Assembly (NCBI GenBank): GCA_905221605.1
Contig: CAJNDS010000926.1
Location: forward strand, 1-40,000
Length of the DNA stretch: 40,000 bases
From: Symbiodinium natans
Lineage: Eukaryota; Sar; Dinophyceae; Suessiales; Symbiodiniaceae
Reading direction: 5' to 3'
This document shows positions 17,593 to 27,287 of this stretch, in pieces (within the stretch, counting starts at the first letter, position 1; each line of letters starts with the position of its first letter). Both the position numbers and the translations under genes were made by a program. The notes under the pieces were generated by a model. The model searched no databases. It was not told the origin of the DNA and worked only from the letters and a program-made list of their open reading frames with translations.

Positions 17593-17680
17593 TTGGGATG
17601 CTCCCCCCTTATAGTTGGGGAATGGAACGATAATCCCTTTTTAGGACAGTTCGTATTCCAATTTCTGGGGCTGTAGGCCA
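17593..17680. mobile_element. Diverged member of MITE family B
   Basis: It begins GGGATGCTCCCCCCTTATAG and contains GATAATCCC, like the complete copy at 33173-33266. The right arm is not clearly conserved, so the end is approximate. Confidence 0.45.
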
Positions 17681-17935
17681 CATGCAGGGTTTGAGAGTTG
17701 AGAGATGTCGAGGGTTTGGGATAGGACCAGGTCTGTCAAGGCATCCAACCCGGTTTCGTGCTGAACAAAACTGCTTCATGGTGTCCGTCCGACGAAACAA
17801 CTGCCGAAACCACACCAAACCCAACTCCGTTCCTTCCAAACAAGATCGCCATCTCAAAGTTCTTAACCCTACAGTTCCAGTTGCTCAGCGTTGGGTTCTT
17901 GGGGACCCTAGCAAGTCCTTCGAGGCCTACGGTAA

Positions 17936-17985
17936 GCCCCTAAACCCTAAACCCTAAACCCCAAACCCTAAACCCTAAACCTAAA
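17936..17985 (-). repeat. CCCTAAA array
   Basis: About seven units with one CCCCAAA. The preceding 17681-17935 holds no recognisable gene. Confidence 0.93.
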
Positions 17986-18102
17986 CGGGCCAAACCCTGA
18001 TAACCCCTGGCTGTCCTGCAGCCGAGCTCTCAGGTGGCGCGCTGCTGCGCACGGTGAAGGCATCACGCGACGAGGACGCGGCACCCTGCCAAATCTCCAC
18101 GA

Positions 18103-18184
18103 GTTAGGGTTTAGGGTTTAGGGTTTAGGGTTTAGGGTTTAGGGTTTAGGGTTCAGGGTTCAGGGTTCAGGGTTTCAGGGTTCA
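18103..18184 (+). repeat. TTTAGGG array grading into TTCAGGG
   Basis: Seven perfect units then four TTCAGGG variants, so the variant is clustered at one end, as expected from local duplication. Confidence 0.95.
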
Positions 18185-18289
18185 ATCAAGGTATTCTAAA
18201 CCCTAATCCCCAAACCCGGAAACACAAGACCCCGAAGCCCAACAAGCACAAGGTGCCTCTCGAAACCTTCCAAGAACTGGTGCCCTGTG

Positions 18290-18344
18290 AGGGTTTAGGG
18301 TTTAGGGTTTAGAGGGTTTAGGGTTTAGGGTTTGGGGTTTAGGG
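18290..18344 (+). repeat. TTTAGGG array
   Basis: About six units with one AGAGGG interruption and one TTTGGGG. Confidence 0.92.
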
Positions 18345-18428
18345 TGCTCCTTATGTCACGCCCCTACACCCCTATGGGCAACCCGTTATATGTCAATTAT
18401 ATGTCCAGAGGGTTCCTTATGAGATTCT

Positions 18429-18447
18429 CCCCCCCCCCCCCCCCCCC
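18429..18447. repeat. C19 homopolymer
   Basis: Nineteen consecutive C on the plus strand. Comparable runs of 12-17 lie elsewhere in the window. Confidence 0.97.
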
Positions 18448-19134
18448 AGAAAGGCAAATCTTCTTGGCGCCTCTGATCGCGAGGGAGCCGAGTGCGGAGG
18501 AACCTCGCTCACAGTCCTGTCCAAACGCAAGGTCTGGGAACCCTCTTATGGGGTCTAGGGTGCAGTGTTGCGGGCTATGTTTTTAGTAGGCAACGAAGGG
18601 CAGTGCGGAGAATACCACACTTCTTAAAACCTCCGGCTCATGTAGGATGTATAGGGGTTTAGACGTTGGGGCTCTCCGCCCTTTTGCTTGCCTTTCAGGT
18701 TGTGCGCCTTGCGTTACACTATGTTGTGCCTGCAGCCAGGCAGCTCTGTCGAAAGGGTCCTGGCCGCCGAAGAAGTTCTGAACCTGCATCGTTGTGTCCA
18801 CATCTTTGCACGCGCCGCCTATACCAGGGCTGAGTATAAGCCCTGAACCCTAATTGGGTTTAGGGTTTCGGGTTTCAATCCTAGGCCCTACCCTACATCG
18901 AATCGAAGCCCTTTCGCTCCAAACCGCCGAAATCCATACAGACCCAGAGCTGGAGTTCGAACACCCAGCTGCCTTTCGCTCCTGTGTTCCCTGTACCTAG
19001 ACCCGCAAGTACTCACAGCCGTGCCTTTGAGAGGTGTGGGTACCTTAAGTATGAAAGTCTTTGAAGCCAAGCCGCACTTCGCGTGCCTCTTCCGCAGACC
19101 TCGGAGAGGGTGGTGGGTTGTCTTCGTTCAGATT
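18448..19134. other. Unassigned DNA
   Basis: Only isolated telomere-like units (18840-18880). No gene recognised; the short open frames have no familiar motifs. Confidence 0.5.
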
Positions 19135-19239
19135 CTTGGTAGCCCAGCAACCATATAATAAGGGCACCCTTTTGGGGTTGGTTATTTTATGCGGGAACCC
19201 ATAACCAAAAAAGGTAAAGGGTAACACTGGGCTACCAAG
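19135..19239. mobile_element. MITE family A, copy 1
   Basis: A 105-bp element with perfect 13-base terminal inverted repeats (CTTGGTAGCCCAG / CTGGGCTACCAAG). The interior has GGGCACCCTTTTGGGGTTGGTTA and GGGAACC and is non-coding. Two other copies are at 24877-25000 and 33683-33811. No clear target duplication. Confidence 0.85.
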
Positions 19240-21078
19240 CCCAAAGATGAAGTACACAAAGTGCTATCTGGCCCTTAGCCTGGGAATTGTGCCTTCGGAT
19301 GTTTTGGGTGGGTTCTTGACAGGCGAGACTGGGCCGTACTCAGTGTCATCCTTTTTCAAATATATGTATATACATGTATATATATGTGTACATAGAGATG
19401 GAAATGTTCAACAGTATATCAGGCGGCGGCGTCATACTCCGTTCGGACGCACATTGGTTGCGACTCATGGCTGTTTGTTTTGGTAACTCCAAGATGTCGG
19501 CTCTGCTGCTCTTGCTTGTGCACTCTTTCCGTTTGGGACCTTCTCTCTGCTGATCCACGACCATGTCGGTCTGGAGACAAGGAATGCGACTTCCAACAAA
19601 GCCCTACAATGGATTCAACACCCCCCCCCCCCTCCCCCCTTCACCGGACCCCCTGGACTCCCCACCCCAAGCCCAAACGATTTAGGTGCCTAAACCCTAA
19701 ACCCTAAGCCCTAAACCCGCCTGCTCAGCTTTTTTAGCTCCACGACCTACCAAAGGAAGACCGAGGGACATGGAGGGCGGTCTCGGCTGTGATTCCTGGA
19801 GCAGGCTGCATAGCAAAGAAGGGGCTTTCTGAAATTTGAGTTTGGAGGGGTTTGGTAAGCTAGGCTGCAAGAGTTTTGGGCTTCGGAGGGGTTGAAGGGT
19901 AGTTTGAAGGTCCCGCCGGGTTCAATCTTCAGCGTGCCGGCTGTTTGGCTGCTGGGGCTGAATCAGGAAAGCCCGACAAGCTTTTCAGGCTTGGGGGTGG
20001 GGCGCGGGGGGGTACTTCGGGCTTATAAGCCGCTAGTTCTTGCCTTTACCAGTACTAGAATTTGGGCTGACCCTTCCTAACTGCTGGTCTCACGCCGGTG
20101 CCTTGCTTTTCTGGGCTTTCGCTCGCGCAGCTGCCGCGTCGTATGCCTTCCTGCCCCCACCACGGATGCATCGGGGAATTCTGGGGGCAAAATCCACGTA
20201 GCATCAGCAGAGAACATCACCAAGCTGCTGAGATGAGTCCGCTCAGGTGCAGCGAACGTCGCAGAAACATCTAAACCCAGAGGCCCTCAAGCTTTCAAGC
20301 ACGTCAAGGAAAGGACACCAGCAATAAAGCACCAAAGAGAAGAAGATGGCAGCATAAATGAAGTGTATAGCTAGCTCAGTAGTTTCATGCCTAGCGAAGA
20401 AGAGCACAAAAGTTGACTCAGTTGACTGTAATAACATAATCATCACTTCTGGTCCATTGATTCACAAGCCTTGCAAATAAACCAAGAACGAGTAAAAGAC
20501 AAGCGAACTTGGTCTTTTATCTGTTGGGAGAAGTTCATAGAAGTATGAAAGGAACTTCAAGGGAATTGAATATGGCCTTTAGGATAAGACGCAACTCAAA
20601 AGGCAACTCAATCTCTTTGCCCTGTGCCACCTCTTCTCGGATCTCGCAAGATGTCGTAGGCTGCGGATATCGCCTGTCTGCTGCGATCTTGCACTCTGAA
20701 GCTTCAAGCGTTTGAGGTTCAGGCTCTACAGCCCTAGCCCGCAACCGAAACCTCTAAACCTGAAAGCCCTAGTCTCAGAAAGTCCTAAACCTACAAACCT
20801 AAAGTCTCTTTAAACGCCATTGACGGATCATGGACGACTCGGGCATGTGCGTCTCTGCGTCTCTGCGATCATGTCTCGACAGAATCATCTTTAGATCCTG
20901 CTTAAACCCTCAACCCCATAGCTCAGAAAGCATTGCTGTATTGCGCCTTCGACATAATTACCCTGGGACCCTAAAAAACGCACAACATCGTGGATCAAGT
21001 AGAATTGGTATTTCAGGCAGTGTAGGACATTTATCTATTCAAGTGCCCCATTAATGTTTGAGGGGACCTTTCAAGTCG

Positions 21079-21095
21079 CCCCCCCCCCCCCCCCC
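21079..21095. repeat. C17 homopolymer
   Basis: Seventeen consecutive C on the plus strand. Confidence 0.97.
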
Positions 21096-21299
21096 GGCTT
21101 CCGGAAGCAATCCATCATTCTAGAGGATACAAGTGGGGGATGATCAAAATCGTAATAACAGTAAGAATATTACCAATAGTAGTACAAGGATGACAGTAAC
21201 CATAGTGGTAGGAATAACTGATATGTGTAACGGTGAGAAAACCATAATACCGACTAGACACAGGAGTAAGCTAGGAGAAAATTTGGACGTGCTTGTTGG

Positions 21300-21364
21300 T
21301 AAAAGGGGGCTTAGAAGGAACCGAAGCCCTAAAAAGAGAATAAGGGTCTTCTCTGGGTCCTAGT
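21300..21364. repeat. Dispersed repeat R3, copy 1
   Basis: Shares order and wording with 32105-32168: AAAGGG...AAGG(A/G)AACC, AGCCC(T/A)AAAAA, GAATA(A/G)GGG and the exact end CTCTGGGTCCTAG. Confidence 0.7.
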
Positions 21365-21891
21365 AGCCCTCAACCCTATAAACCCTAAACCCTAAAAAAA
21401 GGGGAAACTCGGGAACAGGAAGGCGTTTGAGGATTACGTTTAAAGGGATTTACATACCCTAAACCCAAAACCCTAGGCACCCTACACAGCCGAAGACTGC
21501 TTGAGGCTGGCTCGGGCCTGAAATCTTGTCAGGGCGCTGTCGCTGCCTGCATGACTTATATGGCTTCATGGCCACTCGACAAAAAGAGGGCTTAGGATGT
21601 AGGGTTGAGGCCTCAAGGGTTTTCCGGTTTAAGGGTCAATGGTCTAAGACTTTGGGGTTTAGGGTTAAGGGTCAGGGGATTAGGACATTAGGGTTCGGGG
21701 TTTACAGCTTAGGTGTTTGGAGTTGGGGGGTGGTTTGCATGCATCACACCTGAAACTGTCAGGCGATTCATCCTTGTTTTTTGGGGGGAACCTTCGTGAG
21801 GGGCTCCATTCAAGAGGCTCGCGGCTTGATGAGATCCTAAAATATGCTTGGCAGAATCTCGGCTGACCCCTGCGCTCTAAAGACGCGAAGC

Positions 21892-22053
21892 GGTTTAGGG
21901 TTTAGGGTTTAGGGTTTAGGGTTTAGGGTTTAGGGTTTAGGGTTTAGGGTTTAGGGTTTAGGGTTTAGGGTTTAGGGTTTAGGGTTTAGGGCTTAGGGGT
22001 TAGGGTTTAGGGTTTAGGGTTTGGGGTTTGGAGTTTAGGGTTTAGGGTTTAGG
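21892..22053 (+). repeat. Long TTTAGGG array
   Basis: About 22 units, the first 14 or so perfect, then GCTTAGGGG and TTTGGGG variants. Confidence 0.97.
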
Positions 22054-22495
22054 GTCGTCTCTCGACACCCTTGTCGATAGGTCGACTCCTCATCTATTCT
22101 CCTGCCTTCGCTCAAGAGTCTGACACTGAATCCGCTACAACAAGCCCCAAACCTGGTTTCTGAAAGCCTCCAATAGTCTTCAAATCTAGCTTGCTATATC
22201 ACTCTACCTTTCTACACCTTAAGTCTAAACCCTGAAGGTCTACGCCCAAGTCCATATCCCTGCAAAAGCTACTGCATTGAATGTCCAAACCCTGAACCTA
22301 AACACCTTCAATCCGCGACCAACTCCTTAAGCCCCATGAACCACATGAATGCAAACACCTAAAGCCCTACGTCCGTGCCTCGGTTCTTATCTGGGTGGTA
22401 CTTCAAGGCAAGCTTCTTGTAGGATCGCCTGTGGGACGCCGGAAGCCCCCTACGCCAAGGAAACCCAAGATGTTCAAAAATGGGCTGCCAGGGGA
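22054..22495. other. Unassigned DNA between two TTTAGGG arrays
   Basis: Weak CCCTGAA/CCCTAAA-like units occur at 22225-22370. No gene recognised. Confidence 0.5.
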
Positions 22496-22613
22496 GGGTT
22501 TAGGGTTTAGGGTTTAGGGTTTAGGGTTTAGGGTTTAGGGTTTAGGGTTTAGGGTTTAGGGTTTAGGGTTTAGGGTTTAAGGCTTAGGGTTTGGGGTTTA
22601 GGGTTTAGGGTTT
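22496..22613 (+). repeat. TTTAGGG array
   Basis: About 16 units, the first 11 perfect, ending with TTTAAGG, CTTAGGG and TTTGGGG variants. Confidence 0.97.
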
Positions 22614-22694
22614 ACGGGGGGAGGGGGTGGTTTAGGCAAGGGGTTGTCTGTTTGGGCTTTGGTGTTTAGGGTACCCCTAAACCCTAAACCCTAA

Positions 22695-22734
22695 AGGTCC
22701 AGTACCTCGTATTCCCTATTTAGGTACATGGACC
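22695..22734. repeat. Short inverted-repeat unit (GGTCCAGTACCT / AGGTACATGGACC)
   Basis: A 40-bp near-palindrome flanked by CCCTAAA on the left and CTTAGGG on the right. The right arm with its flank (28 bases from CCCTATTTAGG to CCCTTAGGG) is identical to 3714-3741. Confidence 0.65.
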
Positions 22735-22740
22735 CTTAGG

Positions 22741-23403
22741 GTAAGCCCTCGCTTGGCCTCGTGGCACTAAGCGGTGCTTACTGCTGGGACACAGGCTTCG
22801 TCAGCTATGATGATTACCACTAATACTCACAGAAGCAAAAAATCGTTCCAGTAGTAAGTACATCAACAGAAGAACCGTTATGATTAGCAGTTCTTATCTT
22901 AATGAAACTAGTCTGAAAGATATTCTGACTACCGAAGTCGGAGTCGGCAATTGTAATTGTGGTACTATAATCCCGGTTAAGGACTGTTAGTCTAGGGGGG
23001 AACTTCCCAATCCACATGTAGTAAGCGGTATGTACAGCAAGTTAGTAGTAAGTCATGGGCCATAGCAATTGTACCAGCACTTGTCATCGTCATTGTCAGA
23101 GCAATAGGCCTCTAGCCCCAAAACCCCAGGTGTGTTTTGACTATGGGCATGTTGGAGCATTAGGTGCCTAATGAAACCGAGCTCTGAATCAGATACTGCA
23201 CGTGGGTTTCTCTGGCAATGACTAATTCTACAACTATTACGATTCTATTCCTGACCCCCGATAGTCTTGCGAATACCATCGATGTGAACGCTGGCCGCCT
23301 GATGGTCTCCTCATCAGCATCCTTCTCGACACGCAGGACCTGGGCTACAACACGCCCTCCTGCCCCCTCCCCCAGCCCACGAAAAACAAAAACATCACAA
23401 CCC
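22741..23403. other. Non-coding DNA with degenerate AGT/ACT triplets
   Basis: 22805-23100 is rich in AGTAGTAAG- and ACTA-like words, similar in texture to 21135-21245 and 33295-33495, and contains the family B fragment at 22963-23009. No gene recognised. Confidence 0.5.
22963..23009. mobile_element. MITE family B, half-element
   Basis: On the minus strand it reads GGGAAGTTCCCCCCTAG...AACAGTCCTTAACCGGGATTATAGTA, matching one arm of 33173-33266 and the left arm of 31594-31690. The other arm is missing. Confidence 0.65.
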
Positions 23404-23480
23404 GAAACCCCAAACCCTAAACCCTAAACCCTAAACCCTAAACCCTAAACTCCTAAACCCTAAACCCTAAACCCTAAACC
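23404..23480 (-). repeat. CCCTAAA array
   Basis: About ten units with one CTCCTAAA. Confidence 0.96.
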
Positions 23481-23670
23481 CAAAAGAGCAACAAGCCTTG
23501 AAGAATAGGCCAACTCCCACGATTATTTGCGTGCGCCCAACGCCATGAGACAAGGAACTTAGCAACTCCTGGGCCTGAGGAGCTGAGAAGCATCCCCTTA
23601 AAGCCCTCCGAAAAAAGATTCCTAGATATGAGCCTCTTAACCACACCCATTAAGGGAAGATTTGATATGG

Positions 23671-23786
23671 TATACATATATACATATATACATATACATA
23701 TATATATGTATACATAAATCATGTAGAGATATAGGTATATGTGCGTATACATATATATATATATGTAGAGAGAGAGAGAGAGAGAG
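23671..23786. repeat. Compound TA/CATA and GA microsatellite
   Basis: Long runs of TATACATATA and (TA)n followed by (GA)10 at about 23767-23786. Short open frames on both strands are low-complexity artefacts. Confidence 0.95.
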
Positions 23787-24876
23787 CCCAAGGGCCGCAA
23801 TAGCTAGGAATCCTCTGGCGCTCCCAACCCTCGGCGCCTTGTAGGGATCACAAGCGTCCTCGCCCTCCCAGTCGAAGTCATCCGCTTCCTCTTCCTGCCA
23901 CGGCGCAGGCCAAGTTGCGCTTTGACTCTGATCGCGTTGCCGCGAAGGCCCAATCACTAAGCTCCGAAACCCTAAACCCTAAACCCCAAACCCTAAACCC
24001 TGAACCCTAAACCCTAACAAGTCTGAATCGAAAGGCGTGGCTTCAAAGGCTTTGAGGTTGGATTGGTTAAGGCTGGGGTTAGGGTCTAGGATTTGGGTTT
24101 AGGTTTAACCTATTCTGTAGCCCTTCTTAGCTTCAAGGTCTCAAATTTGGAGAAAGGGGCGGGGGAAGCTCAGGGTGTAGGTTAGAAGAGGCATCCCCAT
24201 GCTCGGAGCACCGGCCTGCCTGAAATTAGACTGGACCATAGGAGAGAACGCTACTACTTCGGTAAAAAAAGGAAATGTCAAGAAAGGATGCAGGAACTGC
24301 AGCATTGAATGCCCAAACACCGCACACAGCGCAAACCCTACTGTTGTTTGTGCAATTTTCTGATCCCTAGTGTTGTTTGTGCAATTTTCTGATCGAGGCA
24401 TTCTCAGCTCTGACTCACCTTGTTGGAGCTTGCCAATGAATTGTTTACACGAACACCAAACTTGCACTATACATGCTCAGACAGACCCTTCAATGGGACT
24501 ATAGAGTCTCTACACTCACCCTAAACCCGAAACCCTGAACCCTAAACGAGAAGACCCCAAACCCTAAACCCTAATTAAATCAAACACAGTACCGGATTCC
24601 CCAGACCCTACCAGCCCTCAGTCGCGCCTCTGGCTCTTCAGGGGGTGACGCACCCGACCTCGTTCTGAAAAAGAGGAGAAGGGGTGGTTTGGGGTTTAGG
24701 GTTTAGGGTTCGGGGTTTTAGGGTTTAGGGTCTAGGATTTAGGGGGTTTAGGGTTTAGGGTTTGGGTGGGCAAGTGCTTCTAGGACGTCGCGAGCCAAGA
24801 CTGAGGGCAAAGCGGCTGTGGCGCGGAGGCTGCTGGCGCCTCCTTCGCAAAACTCGGGAAGAACAGGCTATGAAAC
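23787..24876. other. Non-coding DNA with short telomere-type arrays
   Basis: CCCTAAA array at 23967-24017, degenerate runs at 24515-24575, TTTAGGG array at 24695-24770, and a tandem pair of 24-base repeats at 24342-24394. No gene recognised. Confidence 0.55.
24342..24394. repeat. Two exact 24-base direct repeats, 29-base period
   Basis: The words TGTTGTTTGTGCAATTTTCT plus GATC occur at 24342-24365 and again at 24371-24394, separated by five bases. Confidence 0.95.
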
Positions 24877-25000
24877 CTTGGTAGCGCAGTGACCATATCC
24901 AGTGACCATATCATAATGAGGGCACCCCTTTTTGGGTTGGTTACGCTTATAGGGGAACCTTGAACCACAAAAGGGACAAGCGTACCACTGGGCTACCAAG
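24877..25000. mobile_element. MITE family A, copy 2
   Basis: 124 bp with terminal inverted repeats CTTGGTAGCGCAG / CTGGGCTACCAAG. An internal tandem duplication (CCAGTGACCATAT-type) accounts for extra length. The trinucleotide AAC is present on both sides and may be the target duplication. The interior matches copy 1 (GGGCACCCC, GGGTTGGTTA, GGGGAACC). Confidence 0.85.
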
Positions 25001-25333
25001 AACAACAGGCGACGAGACCAAACCTGCATGTAAGTGTGGATGGACGGACATCTCATAGGAGACTAGTGCTGAGGTAATCATACATGCGTCAACGGAACTC
25101 GTCCTCTGGTCCAAATGGTCCGAATCTCGCAGCCTCTCAGCCTCTCCCCTGAACTTCAATCCCCGCCGTTCCATGGGCAGTCAGGTTTGGGCACACCTTT
25201 GAGGAGTCCACAGATGTGCAAAGGCATATCCGTCCTGCGAACTGGATGCTTGCCCGGCACCTCCTGCAATGAGAGAGTGCCAAGCACTGTTTGCGCAGAG
25301 ACCTGATCTGTACCATAGTTAGGGTTACTTTGC
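25001..25333. other. Unassigned DNA
   Basis: No telomere-like arrays and no recognisable gene. Confidence 0.45.
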
Positions 25334-25444
25334 ATGGTCCCTTAACATGGGCCCTTAAAAGGGGACCCCTTATATACCCTTTATATATCCTCTACAAATT
25401 AAAGGCCCATACTTCAGAACCCTTTGAAGGAGGCAAGGGACCAT
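25334..25444. mobile_element. Possible MITE-like element (TIR ATGGTCCCTT)
   Basis: 111 bp bounded by a perfect 10-base inverted repeat (ATGGTCCCTT / AAGGGACCAT), AT-rich inside with GGGCCC-type internal symmetry. Single copy here, so the call rests on the inverted ends only. Confidence 0.45.
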
Positions 25445-25857
25445 ATTAAGGGCCTATGAAACTACCCTTAGACACAGTGAGGTTCGTTCTTCACAAGGGC
25501 TCTCCTGGACTGCTTGCAAGAGCTGCAAGCTTTCGGCTCCCGATCACCCCGAGATTTGACAAGCCCGAGACTAAGGGCACTAAAGTGGTCCTTCCTCCTG
25601 AACAAAACTCGCACAACCTTAGGGGCTTCAGGGCGTCAAATGTGACAGAACTATGAGTACCAGTCAAAGTTGCAGAGTAAGTTCTGTTGGGCAGGGGTTA
25701 GGGCCTTAACCTAAACCCAAAACCCTAAACCCCTCTAAACGCGATTTGTTGTGGGTGCGCAGTCCATCCGTGGAGGTGGTGGCCGGCGGTTCGTCCGATG
25801 ACCGCCTCAGTGGCAGCCATGGCGCGGAAAATCGCCACCACAAAAGCTGCAAGAGGT
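25445..25857. other. Unassigned DNA
   Basis: A short open frame at 25456-25656 on the plus strand has no recognisable motif and I cannot support it as a gene. Isolated CCCTAAA units at 25710-25735. Confidence 0.45.
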
Positions 25858-25948
25858 TGGGGTTTAGGGTTTAGGGTTTAGGGTTTAGGGTTTAGGGTTT
25901 AGGGTTTAGGGTTTGGGGTTTGGGGTTCAGGGTTTAGGGTTTAGGGTG
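25858..25948 (+). repeat. TTTAGGG array
   Basis: About 12 units, ending in TTTGGGG and TTCAGGG variants. A shorter array follows at 26098-26135. Confidence 0.96.
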
Positions 25949-26203
25949 TAGGGTTTGCAGGGATTTAGGGCCTCTAGGGCATTTTCGGGCTTCAAGCTGC
26001 AAGCTGCCGGATGCCTTTTCCATGTTCCTGAGAAGAAGAGAGATATTGGCTGCTGCCACGACCTAACGTACTTTTCTGGGGCTTAGGGTGTTTTTGGGTT
26101 TAGGGTTTAGGGTTTAGGGTTTAGGGTTTAGGGGGCTTAGCAGCCCCCGAGAGAAACTCAATCTAGCATTCCTTGATAAGGGCAATATCGTAATAATTGG
26201 TTT

Positions 26204-26220
26204 GGGGGGGGGGGGGGGGG
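26204..26220. repeat. G17 homopolymer
   Basis: Seventeen consecutive G on the plus strand. The surrounding 26136-26570 has no recognisable gene. Confidence 0.97.
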
Positions 26221-26569
26221 CTTGGGCTTAAGCAAATAGTAGCAACCTAACTTGCGTGTACTGAGCAGGGTCTTTTGAAGTTGGGTTGAGCCCCCTCCTT
26301 CACTTGATGTGTTTGGGGCCAAGTTAGTTCGAATGTGTCACATGGAAATCGATCAACTGGTTTGGGGCTTAGGGTTTACCATGTAAACCCTGAAACCCCC
26401 GAAAGCCCGAAAAATGAGCTACTACAACAATAGCCCGACAGCTTCAAGCCCAGCCTGATGATGAACACCTTCAAGCCCGCCGCCCTCTCTAGCCAAGCCG
26501 TAACCCCCTACCCTCCACCCCCCAAAAGACCTGAGCTCCTGAACCCAAAGCCCTAAACCCTGAACTACA

Positions 26570-26655
26570 CTAAACCTTAAACTACATCAAACCCTAAACC
26601 CTAAACCCTAAACTACCCGAAGCCCTAAGCCCTAAGCCCTAAACCCTTAACCCTA
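26570..26655 (-). repeat. Degenerate CCCTAAA array
   Basis: Units CCCTGAA, ACTACACTAAA, CCCTAAA and CCCTAAG, less regular than most arrays here. Confidence 0.85.
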
Positions 26656-26781
26656 ATGGTCCATATGGGCTCCTGGCGGCCGAGTGCCGGCGTTCGCTCC
26701 AGCCTTATATAGTACTTGGAGGTTCATGGTACTTATGAACCCAGTAGGGTTTAGGGTTTAGGGTTTAGGGTTTCGGGTTTA

Positions 26782-26884
26782 GGGGTACTTGTCAACCAAT
26801 TAGAACTGTATAACCGACATATAAGCTCTACTATGGTTATAAGTACAGTTGTAAGTACAGTTGTAATTGGTTAATAAGCACCCC
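26782..26884. mobile_element. MITE-like element (TIR GGGGTACTTGTCAACCAATTA)
   Basis: 103 bp. The left arm GGGGTACTTGTCAACCAATT plus AGAACTGTATAACC is matched by the complement of the right arm, in which GTACAGTTGTAA is duplicated in tandem. Its left end abuts a TTTAGGG array (26746-26781). Non-coding. Confidence 0.75.
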
Positions 26885-27195
26885 AGGAGGCCCCAAAGGA
26901 GGTGCCCCAAGTCAGGAGTTTTAAGAGGTTAAAAATGTGAAGGTTGAGGGTAAACCCTAAATCCCGAAGTCGGGAGTTTAGAGTTTTGGGGTGAAGGTTT
27001 TTAGGGTAAACCCTAGTAGGTAGGGTTTAGGAACTGAGGAGGTTGGACCCTAAGCGGGCTGTCACTTCCGTCCGACATTACTTGTCGCATACAAGCGCTT
27101 TTCTCCAAAGGTTTAGGCCTATAGGGTATAGGGTTTAAGGGTTTAGGTCCATGCGGTGTAGGGTTTTTAGGGTTTAGGGTTTACGGTTTACTGCT

Positions 27196-27287
27196 TCCTT
27201 GTTGGGCTTATACTTGACATAGTCATCTTTATTCCTTATTCGGAAGTTAATATTATGACAAAAACGTAACATTACAACCAACAAGGA
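27196..27287. mobile_element. MITE-like element (TIR TCCTTGTTGG)
   Basis: 92 bp with a perfect 10-base inverted repeat at the ends (TCCTTGTTGG / CCAACAAGGA) and an inner inverted pair (TGACATAGTCAT / ATTATGACA). AT-rich interior, non-coding, single copy in the window. Confidence 0.6.

Larger units (their letters stand above)
19240..21891. other. Long non-coding stretch
   Basis: Contains a TA/TG microsatellite (19357-19395), a C12 run at 19621-19632 followed by CT-rich DNA, a short CCCTAAA run at 19691-19720, a C17 run (21079-21095), a degenerate AGT/ATA-rich tract (21135-21245) and the repeat at 21300-21364. The 20000-20720 part is nearly free of telomere-like units and is the most gene-like in composition, but no domain or long ORF is visible. 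Confidence 0.5.

Noticed and set aside
21892-22053. True chromosome end
   Set aside because: Arrays are short, internal, interrupted and in both orientations, with unique DNA continuing on each side.
24877-24890. tRNA A-box-like sequence in MITE family A
   Set aside because: The partial match is not followed by a B box, and the perfect terminal inverted repeats explain the element better than a tRNA-derived SINE.
25456-25656. Short plus-strand open frame of 66 codons
   Set aside because: No motif, no long homologous-looking segment and no splice evidence; it could be an exon but cannot be supported.
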